Shown here one piece after another: positions 51,963-64,000 of a DNA stretch of 64,000 nt. Below the pieces are notes generated by a model that saw only the letters and a program-made list of their open reading frames with translations, had not been told where the DNA came from and made no database searches. Numbering within the stretch: the first letter of the stretch is position 1; every line of letters starts with the position of its first letter. The translations under genes were made by a program, and so were the position numbers. This DNA is from Macrotrachela quadricornifera (Eukaryota; Rotifera; Eurotatoria; Philodinida; Philodinidae): contig JAJEKB010000591.1 of assembly GCA_022393335.1 (NCBI GenBank), positions 292,749 to 356,748 of the forward strand, given 5' to 3'.

Positions 51963-53249
51963 TCCTTACATATTTCTATTTAGACTAGCCTGGATTCGTC
52001 CACTTCATAAGAATACAATTCGTCCTATGTCCCGTCCCAGACGTCCTTACTTTTCAATTTTAAATCATTTTCAGACGGACATCCCTGTTTCCCGTCCTGA
52101 CTAATCTTTGTCTCAACAGTCCTCGTCTAGGATTAATCGGGACATTTGACAATAACGTTCTGTGTCAATCGACTTTAGGCCAGTCCTGAACGAGTCTTTC
52201 TCAAAAAAAGACTAGACTAGACACTTATAATGTCGTCCGTCAAGCACGTGATTTAGACGGAGCTTCATAGGGGCCAAAACTTCTGGACTAGTCATGTTAT
52301 AGTTGAATTTGAGACAAAGACTAGGCATGGCGGGTTGACATGACTAGAAAAAAAACTAGTGATTTACTCAGTCTTTTGCTTACTTGGGTTTTAGGGAAGT
52401 CTTCAAGGATCCATGAACACGTCCATATAATAGCCCTTGAGGATCCATTGGTACCTTCATAGTATAGGCTATGAACTCCCATGAATACTCCCATGGTATA
52501 GGCTTTCAGGATTCGTGGATATCCCTATATAGAAGCCCTTGAGGATTCTTGAGTACTTTCATAAGATAGCCTGATGACCTCTAACCTGAATTTCGATTGA
52601 CTAAAGAATTGATCAATCGGAGGACACAGATGTGACACTCGACATCATTCATGTAGATTAGGAATGATTAGGAGTGATTAGTGGTTGATTAGAGTGATTC
52701 TCGGATCCCTGATCAGCTGTTTCCCTCTTGCTACGAATACACAAACGAAAAAATACTCTTATATCTCAGTAAGAAGTTTGAATGTAATTCGAAAGGTACA
52801 AATCCTTCCCCAGAACCTTGAGATGGATGATAATTAGACAAAAATTTTTATTTTCGAACTTGATGGAGTCTCTGGAGGCCCAGTTTTTATGAGAGAAATT
52901 TTTGTGTCTGATCTTTTACTGATCATTTTATCATAAATATGGCCCAGACTCTAAAGTCTATCCGAAAATTTTAAAATTTTTATCACTTATAGTTAGCGAG
53001 ATATTCAGTATTTACTGCTTAATTAATTAATTATAATTAGATAGCTTCTGAAAGCGCGAACATTTTTACATATGTCTATGCCAAAAACATTTATTCAGAA
53101 GAAACATCCTTGTAAAACATTAAACTCAAATGAAAGAGGAGTATGTCCTATTTTGCCCATATATATAATATACATATAGGCGATGCAACGTATACGTTTG
53201 AAAGGCTAGGACCTCACTTGATTTTGAAACGTTTCGTTGCCTCTGATAG

Positions 53250-53769
53250 CATATATGTCAGCGTCCAAGCTAAGATTACATCCAATATCGGATTGGCCTT
53301 GGGAAATCTAGGCTCCGAGAATGAACACGTCCAATGCCGAATCGGATGACAAGTTTTCAGAAAAATCTCGATTATTTGCTAGATTGTATACTGTTTTCGA
53401 ATTTTTGTCAGAAAACTACGTGGAAGCGATGAGGATGAGAATGAAAGAACTACTGATGAAGGAGTGAAGTTCAAATTTAAACATTTATGGATGATTTTTC
53501 ATAAAAGTTAGTCTTTTGCAAATACTTATCCTTAATTCATTGAATATCACTCTCATTTCTCTGTGAACGATTGTTTCATCCTCATCCTCATCGCTTCGAC
53601 ACAGTTTTCTGACAAGAATTCGAAAACAGTATATATCTAGGGAATAATCGAGATTTTTCTAAAAACTTGTCGTCCGATCCAACGTTGGGCACGTTCATTC
53701 TCGAAGCCCAGATTCGCTTAGCCCAATTCGAGATCGTACGTAATCTCAGTCTGGACCCTGACATATATA
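53250..53769. mobile_element. 520-bp foldback element
   Basis: Arms 53250-53446 and 53573-53769, each 197 nt, align as inverted copies with essentially no gaps, though with many substitutions; the spacer is 126 bp. Ends read CATATATGTCAG. It is older than the 51427 element, judging by divergence. Confidence 0.8.
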
Positions 53770-56700
53770 CATATGTTATATTAGCTTGAGCGCGTAATGC
53801 GTAACTTTACGATAGAGAGTTTGAAATCATCATTTCTAAAACTCACTGTCGCCATCTTGTAGAGCATGCTTTACAGTGTAGCGAAACGCATTTTGTTCCA
53901 TTGATAACTGCGTTTAATCGTATTTGATAAGTTATGATACAGATGGCACTAGCAGATATAGAAAAATTCTTTATTTCGACCACTAGTCAACTTAACCCAT
54001 ATATCAAAATAGTTTGATATATATACAAAGTTAATTAAGACTATGATAATAGATGGATCTTTTGGCATAACAGTTGATTTAGTATGTGTTATACTATCAT
54101 GCAACGAACTTAACTAAAACTATCCTCCTTTTAACATCATTGCACAATGAAAAATGATTATTATTTTTTTCCCATCTGCTAATCTCAATTTATTTTTACA
54201 AAAGATATATACCTAAAGCTAGTTCTTTATCGACTATCTGATACATATATACTTATTCAAAAAAAGGTTCCATTGTATAATAATTCTAGGTAACACGATA
54301 ATATGTTTTTTTTCTTTTTTCTGCGTTTTTCATATCTGTAAAAAGAAAAAAGTTTTCGAACAGTGATTTATTCATAGGTCCACGAAAAATGAAATCGATC
54401 CCGTTTCATTTTTTTATGCTTACAAATTTTCAACAAAGCGAAGAGCAAGAAGTATAACGGAAAAAAGTGAGGATGATGATGAGATGTAAAGAGAGTAAAG
54501 GAACTGAAAGATGTAGAAGAACTACAAGGACTCAAGAAAGCAACAGGAATAAAGGAATTGGCGTACGTAAAGAAAAATAAACTAGGATAAATTTAAGTTT
54601 TCATAGATCCTTCGATTTATTATTCAAAAATCATTGTAAACTATGAGTAATGAATTTGTTTACTAATTACTAACAAACTACCATTAGAACATAGCTTATT
54701 GGTTTAAGTTGATGGTGTACAACAAGCGCTGCATTGCGTTCACATATTTGTTTAAAAATTTGTTTTATTTGCCAATACTCATCTACTACGTCTTGATTAC
54801 TCCTGTAGACACGTAAGTCCTAATGCTTTTACATTGCTTCTTGTAAAAAATCAGCATTACATAACTATTGGAAAGTTAACAATTGCTAGGTAATGAAAAC
54901 ATCTACTAGCATGCCAGTGTTATATCACATGCACAAAATAATTCAAAAGCATAATATAAAGAGAATTCAGTGTGTTTCTTGGATAACTGAAAATAGCCGT
55001 TAAAAACTTATAATCTTGATATTGTCAGCAATCATAGATGAGGTGGCATTAGTAATAATGCAACTAAATAAGATTAAAAGGTATTACTCTTTAACAGGCA
55101 TAATAAAAACGTCTGACTAGTGTGGAGAAAACTAATTTATCTTTCAAGGTTGGAAAATAGCTCAAAATAAAGGCACATATGGAGTAACTTTTTTAATGCC
55201 TACGTATAGGCCACACTTCACTCTATTCTGTAATGAGCTTGAATTTGAACAAATCATTCTTCAGAACCTGAGAGAGCGAATACACAAATCGGTCATACAT
55301 TATTCACCGCATGGTACATACGCATTGTTTGACATATTCATAAATCTATTTTTTTTTTCTTATGTTTTTTGTAGTAAGGCGAACAATAAATATCGCATGT
55401 AAAACCTATGTCTGCCAGTCATGAGTTAAAAACATTACTGTCCCTTTTCACAGTTACACATATAGCAAAAGGAAACGTACAAAAAGAATTATTACAAAAC
55501 CCATCATCATTGTGTTATGTTAATTAAACTGATCCTTCTTTAAAACAAGACTTTTCCGATTGTCACTATTAAATTGCACAAGATACGATAGCTTTTAAAA
55601 AAATACTGTTGAAAAATTCAAAGTACAGTTTCTTTGATAGTAAACATCTCAGTTGGATTTTTCAATAGTCTTTTAGGTTTTTGAGATGGGCCTGTTTGTA
55701 ATAATGATCGATGTTTGATCTAGACTTCGTGACTAAAACAACACGATTTGGTCTAAACTATACTTAGTTTTTCCACCTATACAGTGATAAAATTTGTAAA
55801 TGTGCAGTTAATTAAAGAATATCTATTATTAGTGACATTTTCTATAAATTTATTAACCTGTGAGACATAAGTCAGGATTAATTTACATGACTGTTGATAG
55901 GTCCTTAAATATAGCAGTCAAGTAATATATTATGTATCTATTTTGGCATCAGTTAAAACGAAAGACAAACTTTTTGATCCTGACATTTTATCCAATTGTT
56001 GACCATAATGAGTGATTAAATTGATCAAAGTTTCATTGCAATCTGCCATAGTATAGGAGTATAATATCCCAAGCAAAACGAAAAATCTCGTGTGACAGCC
56101 AAATTTTCAAATTTCACTTCATTCTTTTCCTCAGCAAGAAGTACCACAATTTTCTCATCGTGTTTGACAATTTCAATTACAACCAACTGTTTTTCATTTT
56201 ACATCAACAAAGAACTAGTGAGTTTTATATCCGAGAAGTGTAGACTGTACATTATAAATACCGCCAACTATTAAAATTCAAATGACAAGTAACAAGTTGG
56301 CTTTGCAACTTTTTGTCCATAAGACGGCAACAGAAATCGAATTATTGAGCCTTGCGCATCCAATATTTCAGAATTTATTCAAGATAATCTTGTAAATTTT
56401 TGTGTAGTAGTGAGGACTTCTTGGTAGAATGTATGATAGAAAAATCATAAAGATTAGTTGAGTACAACTCGAGATATTGAAATTTTACGTTCACGAATAC
56501 AGTGATACAGTAAACTTGCAATTAGTTCATATATATACGGCAAGAGAAAGAAAAATTCATGCGTGATTATAGAAGAGACAACCAGATTAAATAGAAATTT
56601 TAAATTATTTTGTAATTCATTTTGTTATGCACTCAAATTAGTTTATTCATTTATAATAAATTTCCTTTTTCTTTTTTTAAACATCTCATGCATTTGATTT

Positions 56701-58371
56701 TTGATGATAATTGAAAAAGACAAATTATGATTTTATATAAAATGAAACAACGAACAAATATGCAACTATAATATCGATTTAGTTTTTTTATTCATGTAGT
56801 TCTCTATATATTGTTCTGATCAAATGATATCATATCTTATTTGATCGGTAAATGAATTTGAATAAAGAGATCGTTTTCCTTTTTTACTTTTATATTGAAT
56901 AAATAGAAACTCATTTGTTATATTTGACTAAGAAGTTAAAAAGCAATGCATTTTATATATGATTGACTTAAAATTTTCGATAGATGTTTGAATAGTTTAT
57001 GAAGTTCTTTTTTTCTTTCTCTTCTTTTAATCTATTGAGTATGTTGCTTACAAGATGAAAATTGAAGTCTACATTTGACATATTCTAATGTAAAAGAAAT
57101 AACCATAAAAATTTAGAATAATTAGTAAGTACGGTTGAAAATATTTTAAATATAGCTCCTGATAATATCAGAGTTACATATATATATAATTTTGTTCTTC
57201 CTGAATTCTTCTGCTTATTAACAAAATTGACACAAAAGGAAGAAACCAGTTGCATCTAACATATGCTTTTGGCATTATTGTATTTTTTTTTTAGTTCTCT
57301 TCTTCATAAATTTATATGTCATTAGTAGAAGTGGCACCCTTAAAAAAAACTTTCAACGACCATTTTAAATCAAGATTGTTGAAATGAAAAAAGAAAGAAT
57401 AGAAAGAAAGAAGAAAAAAATTGTAGTTTATAGCTCAACTATCAACATTTTGAAAGAGACATAAACGTTACATGACACCAAAATTTTGCCTATTCTCTTG
57501 ATGGTTCTCATTTTTTTTTACTGTTTTTTCTCTTTGTTCATACGTAAAGCAAACGGCAAAGAAAAAGGAACTCATTAAAATTCAATTGACTCAACCACAA
57601 ACAATAGAGAATTCTGTGCATTGATTATGTAGGTGAGAAAAAAAAGGAGAAAATCGATACATGATTCTATTCGCAGCACTCTATTTTTTTATGTTCTTTT
57701 GTTTATTCGGTAATAAAATACGAATTTTTTTTCTTTTACTTAACAATATAAGCAGGTAAATCTTCTCTCTGCATTTTCATATACATTCTATAAATCCCAT
57801 TCGATTTAAATGACATAAATACCTTCTCGCGAATATGAAACTGTAAATATGTAAAAGAGAAAGGCAACCAATTCATGAAAGAATGTTGCCTACATCAGTT
57901 GATTTGTTCTGTTTTTTTTTTAACATTCGCGATGTCATGTAATAGAAAATAATAGAATGGATGAAGAGAAAAAAAAAATTAAATATTGTTTCGTCTTCGA
58001 CCTCGAGGAGAACTTCATGTCATGAAGAAAAACAACAGCAGCTGCTCTTACAATCGATTTTTACAAAAAAAAGGATATACATAAAATGAAAAATTACAAG
58101 TATCAAATCATCTGTTTTTTGTTCTTATCAAGTGCCTAAAACTAGTAAATATTATATATCTTTATTCATTTATAGATCGACCTAATATATAATAGATTTT
58201 ATTATCATATATAAATATAAGTTATGTTGATTTCTTAAAAAAATGAAACCATTTATATTGAAGTAATACTAATATATGTTTTATTTTATTATTTTAGATT
58301 AATTTGTGATTTGAATAGAGAAAAAATTTTTTTTTTAATTTAAGTTCTATGAAAATAAAAACTTATTTATA
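53770..58371. other. gene desert
   Basis: 4.6 kb upstream of the GH20 gene. Short open frames (for example 55196-55402, 56092-56274) lack codon character and splice partners. No RNA gene or repeat family is recognised. Confidence 0.5.
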
Positions 58372-61306
58372 ATGTTTCCCATTCGTCGATTAAATATTTG
58401 TATATCGAGAGCATCTTTACCAATGGTTCTTCTCTTAACAACTTGTTTTATTATATTTGCTCTAACAAAATACTTTTTTACAGCTGATAATCAGCAATAT
58501 ATACCAATTGACTATCATAAATCTATCAAACATGATAAACATCATCATCATCATCAAGAATCTCATCATGCTAATCGACGAGTATAACATATAAAATAAA
58601 TCAAATTTTTATAGAAATTTGCTTTTATAGGATTTACTTAATAATAATGTTGAACCCATTGAACGTGTTTCATTATTAGAAAAACGTCATTTACTTCAAG
58701 AAAATAATTCTTTAACATCAAAATCAATTAAAATAGCTAACAAACCTCTATCCCTTTATGTACATTTTGATTTAAAAGGTGCAGCACCAAAATTATCTTA
58801 TTTTGAACAACTTTTTCCATTATTACATAAATGGGGTGCTCATGGAATATGTATAGAATATGAAGATATGTTTCCATTTGATGGAATTGTTAGTAATATT
58901 AAACATAAACAAGCTTATACAAAAGATGATATTAAAAAAATTAATCAATTAGCACAAGATAATCATTTAGATGTTATGCCTTTATTACAAACTTATGGTA
59001 AGTTATTTTATTAATATATAACAACTGATAAACATATGTTATTAATTAAACTCTGATAAAAAAAAATATTTTACATATTAAAATTAAAGAAAATATTATT
59101 TTATTAAATATTTATATACAATTCTTGAAAAATCATATAAAAGATACATTCTGTTTTTTTTTGTACGAATGTAATTGAAAAATTAAATGATAAGAGAAGA
59201 AGATAAAAAATTACACAATAGTTTTCTTACTTAAAATCTAATATTCATGCTAAATGTGAACTCCGGCAAATCTCAATAACTGGTATAAAATTAAAAACAA
59301 ATTTTTCTTGAAGCAAAATATATTTTGTAGACTGCCAAGAGTTATATTTTACTTAACAATCGTTAAAAAGAGTCTTTTCATGTTCTATGTAAAGACATTT
59401 CTCAGTATTTTTGCTGTCAAACACATTTATGTTCGTGACGATTGATCACTAGTAAATCACTTCTTAAGTTTAATTCTGAAAATCACAGTTTACAAGGATT
59501 TAATCTAAAAAAAGAACAATTCTATTCAGGATTACATGTGTAAAATTGTCTATAAATCGTCCTTATCTCTAATACGACTCCATAGCTATCTGCAAGCTTG
59601 ACTAGATCTATATTACTTGTCATATATGATAGAAAACCTAGGCTATCTCCCAAATTTAACAAATATACTCAAAATTAACATTGAAACCTTACATGTTTAT
59701 AATAAAATATAAAACATAATAGAAATATTTTCATTACAAATAAGAAGACTTTAATAATATTATTTAACATAATTTGAAAACTTATTCTGTGTTGAACTAC
59801 TTGAAAGATCAAACAGTCAAATAAAAGATTACGTCGAATTTTATTATAAGATTAATACGATATATAAAGAGAGAAAATGAACAGTAATTGTTAAGATTTT
59901 TATCTTATTTCTTTCTTTTTGTAATAGGTCATTTGGAATTTTTATTAAAAATAAAAGAATTTAGTGATTTACGTGAAAATCCAAAATATCCTCAAGTAAT
60001 AACACCATGTATAAATCGAACATATTCTGTACTATTTGCTATGATTGATCAATATTTAAATTTACATCCAGATATGCGTTTATTTCATATTGGTCATGAT
60101 GAAGTTTATTATTTTTTAACAAATTCTGCATGTGAAGAATTTAAACGTTTAACTGGTATTCAAAATCAATATACATTATTTGCCTATCATCTTGGTATAA
60201 TTGCTAATTATATACATAAAAAAAATCCAAATATATCATTATTTGTTTGGCATGATGTTTTACAAAATTTAAATGCTGAAATGTTACAAAAATATAATTT
60301 AATGAATATAATTAATCCAGTTTTATGGTCATATAGAGAAGATATGACTGTTGAAGGGTTTGTTATTGGTGGACAATCAACACTTTTTGGACAATTTAAA
60401 AGTTTATGGGGAGCATCAGCATATAAAGGTGCAACACATGAAGTTGCAACTATAAGTGATGTTAAACATTATTATGAAAGTATATTAAAAAGAAAAAAAA
60501 AAGAAATTAATTTTACAGTATAAAATTTTATTTTAGATCAAGTTTCATGGATTCATCAATTAAATGCATATATTCCAGGAAAATGGAAAAATTTTGATGG
60601 AATTATTTTATGTGGTTGGTCACGTTATGATCATTTTCTTTCGTTATGTGAATTATTACCTTATTCAATTCCATCAATGCTTTTTTCATTAGCTGCTTGG
60701 AATGAACCATTTAAAAGTTTACCTCGAACAGATATATTTTTAAATAAACAATTACAAGAATATGTTGAAAAAGAATTACAGTGTTCATCACGTATTCATT
60801 TAACTATTCAAGAGCATTTCAATAAACCAGTACCAAAGTAAATTCTTTTTTTTGTTATTAATTTAATTAAAAAGAAAAGAAATATTTCTTTTTCTAATTT
60901 TAGATGTAAATTTCCAGGTGCAGGTGTCTATGAATCAATGATTTATATACCTTATCTATGGAATCAAGTTGATCAAGCTGAATCATTTGTTAATAAATAT
61001 GTTACTGATCTTCATGTTAAATTTAATTATATTCATATAAAACGTGGTGAAGAATGTTTAGAAAAATTAACACCAGTTATAAGTTTATTAAAAAATTTTA
61101 TACAAACATTTATAAAATCAATGGATGAAGTTTTTCCACCACAAGTTGCTATTGAATGGTTAGAAACATATTTTATGAAACGTTATCGTTTAGTTAATGA
61201 ACGATATGAATTTATTCAACGTGCTCTTAATGAACAAAAATCTTGGATACCTAGACCGATACCTGATATTGAAAAACTTGATATTAATAAGAATAATAAA
61301 AGATAA
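58372..61306 (+). CDS. HEXD: hexosaminidase D-like GH20 protein, type II membrane form
   Basis: Removes terminal N-acetylgalactosamine or N-acetylglucosamine residues. Five exons: 58372-58581, 58631-58997, 59928-60479, 60537-60837, 60904-61306; 610 aa. The N-terminus has a short basic stretch and one hydrophobic segment (about 17-36), then a stem with a His-rich run, which suggests a type II Golgi or surface protein. The catalytic part begins with SLYVHFDLKGAAPK. The GH20 acid pair is HIGHDEV with Asp250-Glu251. Nearby blocks FVWHDVL, SLWGASAYKGAT and IILCGWSRYDHF match hexosaminidase D. Vertebrate HEXD lacks such a long anchor and stem. Intron 58998-59927 is 930 bp; the other three are 49-66 bp. 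One donor is GTATAT (60480). Confidence 0.88.
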
Positions 61307-61595
61307 TTATTATAGAAATATAAAACAAGTTGTGATAATAACCCGGTGAATTTTTATTTATTATTTCATGTTTTTTTTCTTTTTCTTTTGGTGTTAAATA
61401 TTTAGGTAGACTTGCTTTTTAGTAAGAGAAATTTTAATAATACTTGTTTTTCTTTCCAAAATATGTTAAATAAAAATAATTAAAAGCGATTATTTTAATT
61501 AAATATCTATATAATACTTACAATGAATATTTAAAAAAAAATTTCTATTTTTATTTTTAATATTAAATAATACAATAATAAATATATATTGAATG

Positions 61596-62631
61596 TTAAT
61601 GACGAGTTTCATGAGGAACAACTGTTCTTGCTCTTCGACAACTTGTGACTTTTTTTATATTTCTTTTCCATTGAATCAATTCTCGTTTGACTATAGGTGT
61701 AAAACTAAATAGATATATAAGACAAAATAAAGTTGTAATTGTTACAATTAAATAATAAATATAATATTGGTAATCTGGTAGTGTATTCATACATTGAAAA
61801 ATTACATTTGGTAAAGAACCTAAGGTAAGTATAATTAAAAGTAAAATAATACGTTTCATTATACGTAATTCGTGTCTGTTAGATAATGATATTCCTATAT
61901 CAACAGCAGATCGTCGTAATTGTCGAACAAATAAGAGTATTTTTAAATAAATGCTCGTAGTTATAATAATTGGTAATAAAACTCCAATCAATAATGTATA
62001 TACAGTTAGAGAAGTACTTAAATTTTGTGATATAACACATAAATAACTAATTGAATCATATTGTAATTGAGGATATAAGTAAATAAAATAGATTGGATAT
62101 AGAAAAGCTATAAGCCATTGAATAATACAAAGAATTAATCGAAATTGATATATTTGAAGTCGAACATTATGTAAAAATATTGTAACAAGAAGATGATGAA
62201 TTGAATGAACCGTAAGTGAATAAATAGCAGCAGTAGATGCAGTATTATTAATATATGTACGAAAGAAGCATACTTTGTCTTCTATACATTGATTAGAACG
62301 ATTATTACATTGCCTAGAAATAGATATGAAATATAAAAATTGCGATCCAATTTATAATTCAAAAACGAAGAATTTTATAGAAAATTTTCAATTGTTAAAT
62401 AGATAAAACTTACAATATATGAACTGATATTAAAAGTATCGTAATTGCATAGAATGTCATTGAAAAGACTGTATTCATAACGAGACAATTCGATATTGAA
62501 TGATAAGCTCGATTATTTAATATAATTAATATAAAAATTAAGCCAAGTACTATTTCACATATAGCCATGATAATAGTAAATATATTTACAATAGAAATCC
62601 ATGGCATATACATTGTTGTTTTATTTGACAT
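61596..62631 (-). CDS. orphan seven-transmembrane receptor, rhodopsin-like
   Basis: Two exons, 62414-62631 and 61596-62313, give 311 aa. Hydrophobic segments can be placed for all seven helices, beginning VNIFTIIMAICEIVLGLIFI and LVMNTVFSMTFYAITILL. NxT/S sites and extracellular Cys residues (QCNNRSNQC, then CVISQ) fit a class A receptor. The DRY motif at the end of helix 3 is absent (SIHHLLVTIFLH), and NPxxY reads SFTPIV. Loops and tail are short and the tail is basic. It looks like a member of a lineage-expanded orphan family; ligand unknown. A decayed paralogue lies upstream. Confidence 0.75.
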
Positions 62632-63539
62632 TATTTTTCTTCACTTAAGTTTTATTTCAATTGAGTATGCACTAGAAAATAATAACAAATATATGTTTTA
62701 TGTTATAGTACATCGAGTTAAGAATGCTTAATAATCAATTACCTTGATTTTAACATATACAGTAGAATATAAAAGTAAAAAATTAGATCAGAAAAGAAAA
62801 TGTGTTACAAATGCATAGATTTACGTCAGCTTTGAGAAATAAGAGACAAGTTAACGGAAAGAATTATGAAACTAAAAAAAACGATGGAAATGAAATTGAA
62901 ACGATAATTTTTTTAATAAGAAATGAAAAACTAAATGATCAAATAATACAATTGAATAAAACGGCTCAAAATACATTATAGATAAAAAAAATTGCGTTCC
63001 TGTAATATGAAAACTATTCCTTATGATAAAATATATAATGTTTCAAAATTATCTAATTGATTACATATTTTATATGAATAAAATTTAGATACCTTGTTAT
63101 AGAAATCTACGAAAGTTAAATGATTATCTTTTTAAATAACGATTCATATATACTCAATCAATGTAAAAAGACAGACAATATCCTTAGCTTGTTTTGGTAT
63201 ATTATGTATTTTATTTTAGTGATAAATTTTAGAAGAATATAAATAAATACAACATAAAAATAAAATTTTATAAAATATTGATATTAAAATAGAATAAAGC
63301 AGCCATTGGTATATTAATGAATCTGATCACTATCAAGTTCTTACATGTGCAAGTAACGTATTTATTTGAGAAGATATACGAATGTTCATTTTATTTCTCT
63401 ATTCGATTAGCCATAGCTTAACTTATACTCATATAACAAATACGATATGAATGAAAAGGTGGTAGTTGCATACTTTGAAAGATTGTTTCTGGTATTTAAA
63501 CCAAATACAAATATACCTAAATGAAATAATATAGGTTTA

Positions 63540-63855
63540 TCTATTACAAGTTCACATCGATGAACATATAAAAATAAGTTTATATAAGTATCTACTTTTG
63601 AGGATGTAACTGAATAAAATAGATAGAATATAGAAATGCTAGAAATCATTGAATAGTACAAAGAATTAATCGAAGTTGATGCATTTTAGAAGAAATATTG
63701 TTTGTATATGTGACAATAAGAAATCGATGAATAGATTGTACCATTAATGAATAAATTAAACCTGTATTAGCTACATCATTAATATAATAACGAAAGAAAC
63801 ATGCTCCATTTCTATACAATATTCTGGATGATTGTCATATTGCCGAGAAATAAAC
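63540..63855 (-). pseudogene. decayed tandem copy of the 7TM receptor
   Basis: Parallel to 62050-62320 of the intact receptor: LRLILCTIQ is followed by a TGA (63646-63648) where the intact gene has Trp, then FLAFLYSIYFIQ. Further frame breaks follow, and the exon-2 acceptor region is altered. The copy may begin in the segment beyond the window end. Confidence 0.75.
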
Positions 63856-64000
63856 AAAGTATCATTATATGATCTTTGTATTGTATTACATATCTATTCT
63901 ACTATCAATCATGAAATTTAATATAGATAATAATAAATTCGAATGGGTTTTTGAGATATATAATTGTGATAATTAATAAGTCAATGCTAGAAACATTAAT

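Larger units (their letters stand above)
49600..52740. mobile_element. candidate 3.1-kb non-autonomous element with inverted subterminal repeats
   Basis: The left end contains GGGGAAAACAGCTGAT (49618-49633) and the right end ATCAGCTGTTTCCCT, its near reverse complement. Inside the left end is a tandem array of a 10-bp GTGATTAGAA-type unit (49641-49737); a few direct copies recur inside the right end. Degenerate 34-bp units lie inverted on the two sides (about 49870-50180 and 52400-52575). Clusters of GACTAGTC-like motifs occur at 50400-50560 and 51970-52370, including an inverted CATGACTAGTCCA match. No transposase frame is seen. Boundaries and target duplication are not certain. Confidence 0.45.

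Noticed and set aside
53143..53349. 68-aa open frame
   Set aside because: It overlaps the left arm of the 53250-53769 foldback and has no homologue or splice context.
55196..55402. 68-aa open frame in the gene desert
   Set aside because: The tail is T-run hydrophobic translation and no flanking exon closes the phase.

Overview
The window is nuclear DNA of a small-genome animal. It is very AT-rich. Coding sequence is broken into many exons by mostly 45-70 bp GT-AG introns, and every recognisable gene but one belongs to a metazoan family. The compact introns, spiralian-like gene set, decayed tandem copies, foldback elements and one intronless bacterial-type gene would fit a bdelloid rotifer. 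That organism call is inference; no marker gene here proves it. All exon models below were built by hand by joining open frames at GT..AG sites and checking that the phase closes.

Layout. 0.58-10.1 kb (+): an RGS12/RGS14/loco-type G-protein regulator with three possible first exons, an optional 15-nt microexon and a possible alternative last exon. One of its introns holds a complete opposite-strand gene for an unknown secreted protein (6.6-9.2 kb). 11.3-19.7 kb (-): three head-to-tail genes, a PTP1B/TC-PTP-like tail-anchored phosphatase, TTC5 and RAB2. 19.7-22.1 kb: gene-free, with hairpin repeats. 22.1-26.4 kb (+): an armadillo-repeat protein carrying a MITE in an intron. 26.8-27.4 kb (-): an intronless DUF5662-type gene. 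27.6-37.0 kb (-): a BAIAP3/Munc13-4 (UNC13D) type C2-MUN-C2 priming factor with two alternative first exons. 38.8-39.9 kb (-): a secreted GH16 glucanase. 42.1-44.2 kb (-): a peptidylglycine alpha-hydroxylating monooxygenase (PHM) with a duplicated, probably mutually exclusive exon pair, followed by a decayed copy of its 5' end. 45.9-46.5 kb (-): an Asn/Gln/Cys-rich small protein. 46.5-58.4 kb: gene desert with foldback elements, degenerate tandem repeats, a tRNA-like SINE head and a candidate 3-kb non-autonomous element. 58.4-61.3 kb (+): a hexosaminidase D-like GH20 protein. 61.6-62.6 kb (-): a small 7TM receptor, followed by a nonsense-mutated relative at the window edge.

The genes do not form a pathway. 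Several act on the secretory pathway (RAB2, the C2-MUN-C2 protein, PHM in peptide amidation, the ER-tail-anchored phosphatase), but this may be chance. The strongest leads are the PHM exon pair, the nested unknown secreted gene, the degenerate GoLoco motif, the DUF5662 gene and the set of long gap-free foldback elements.
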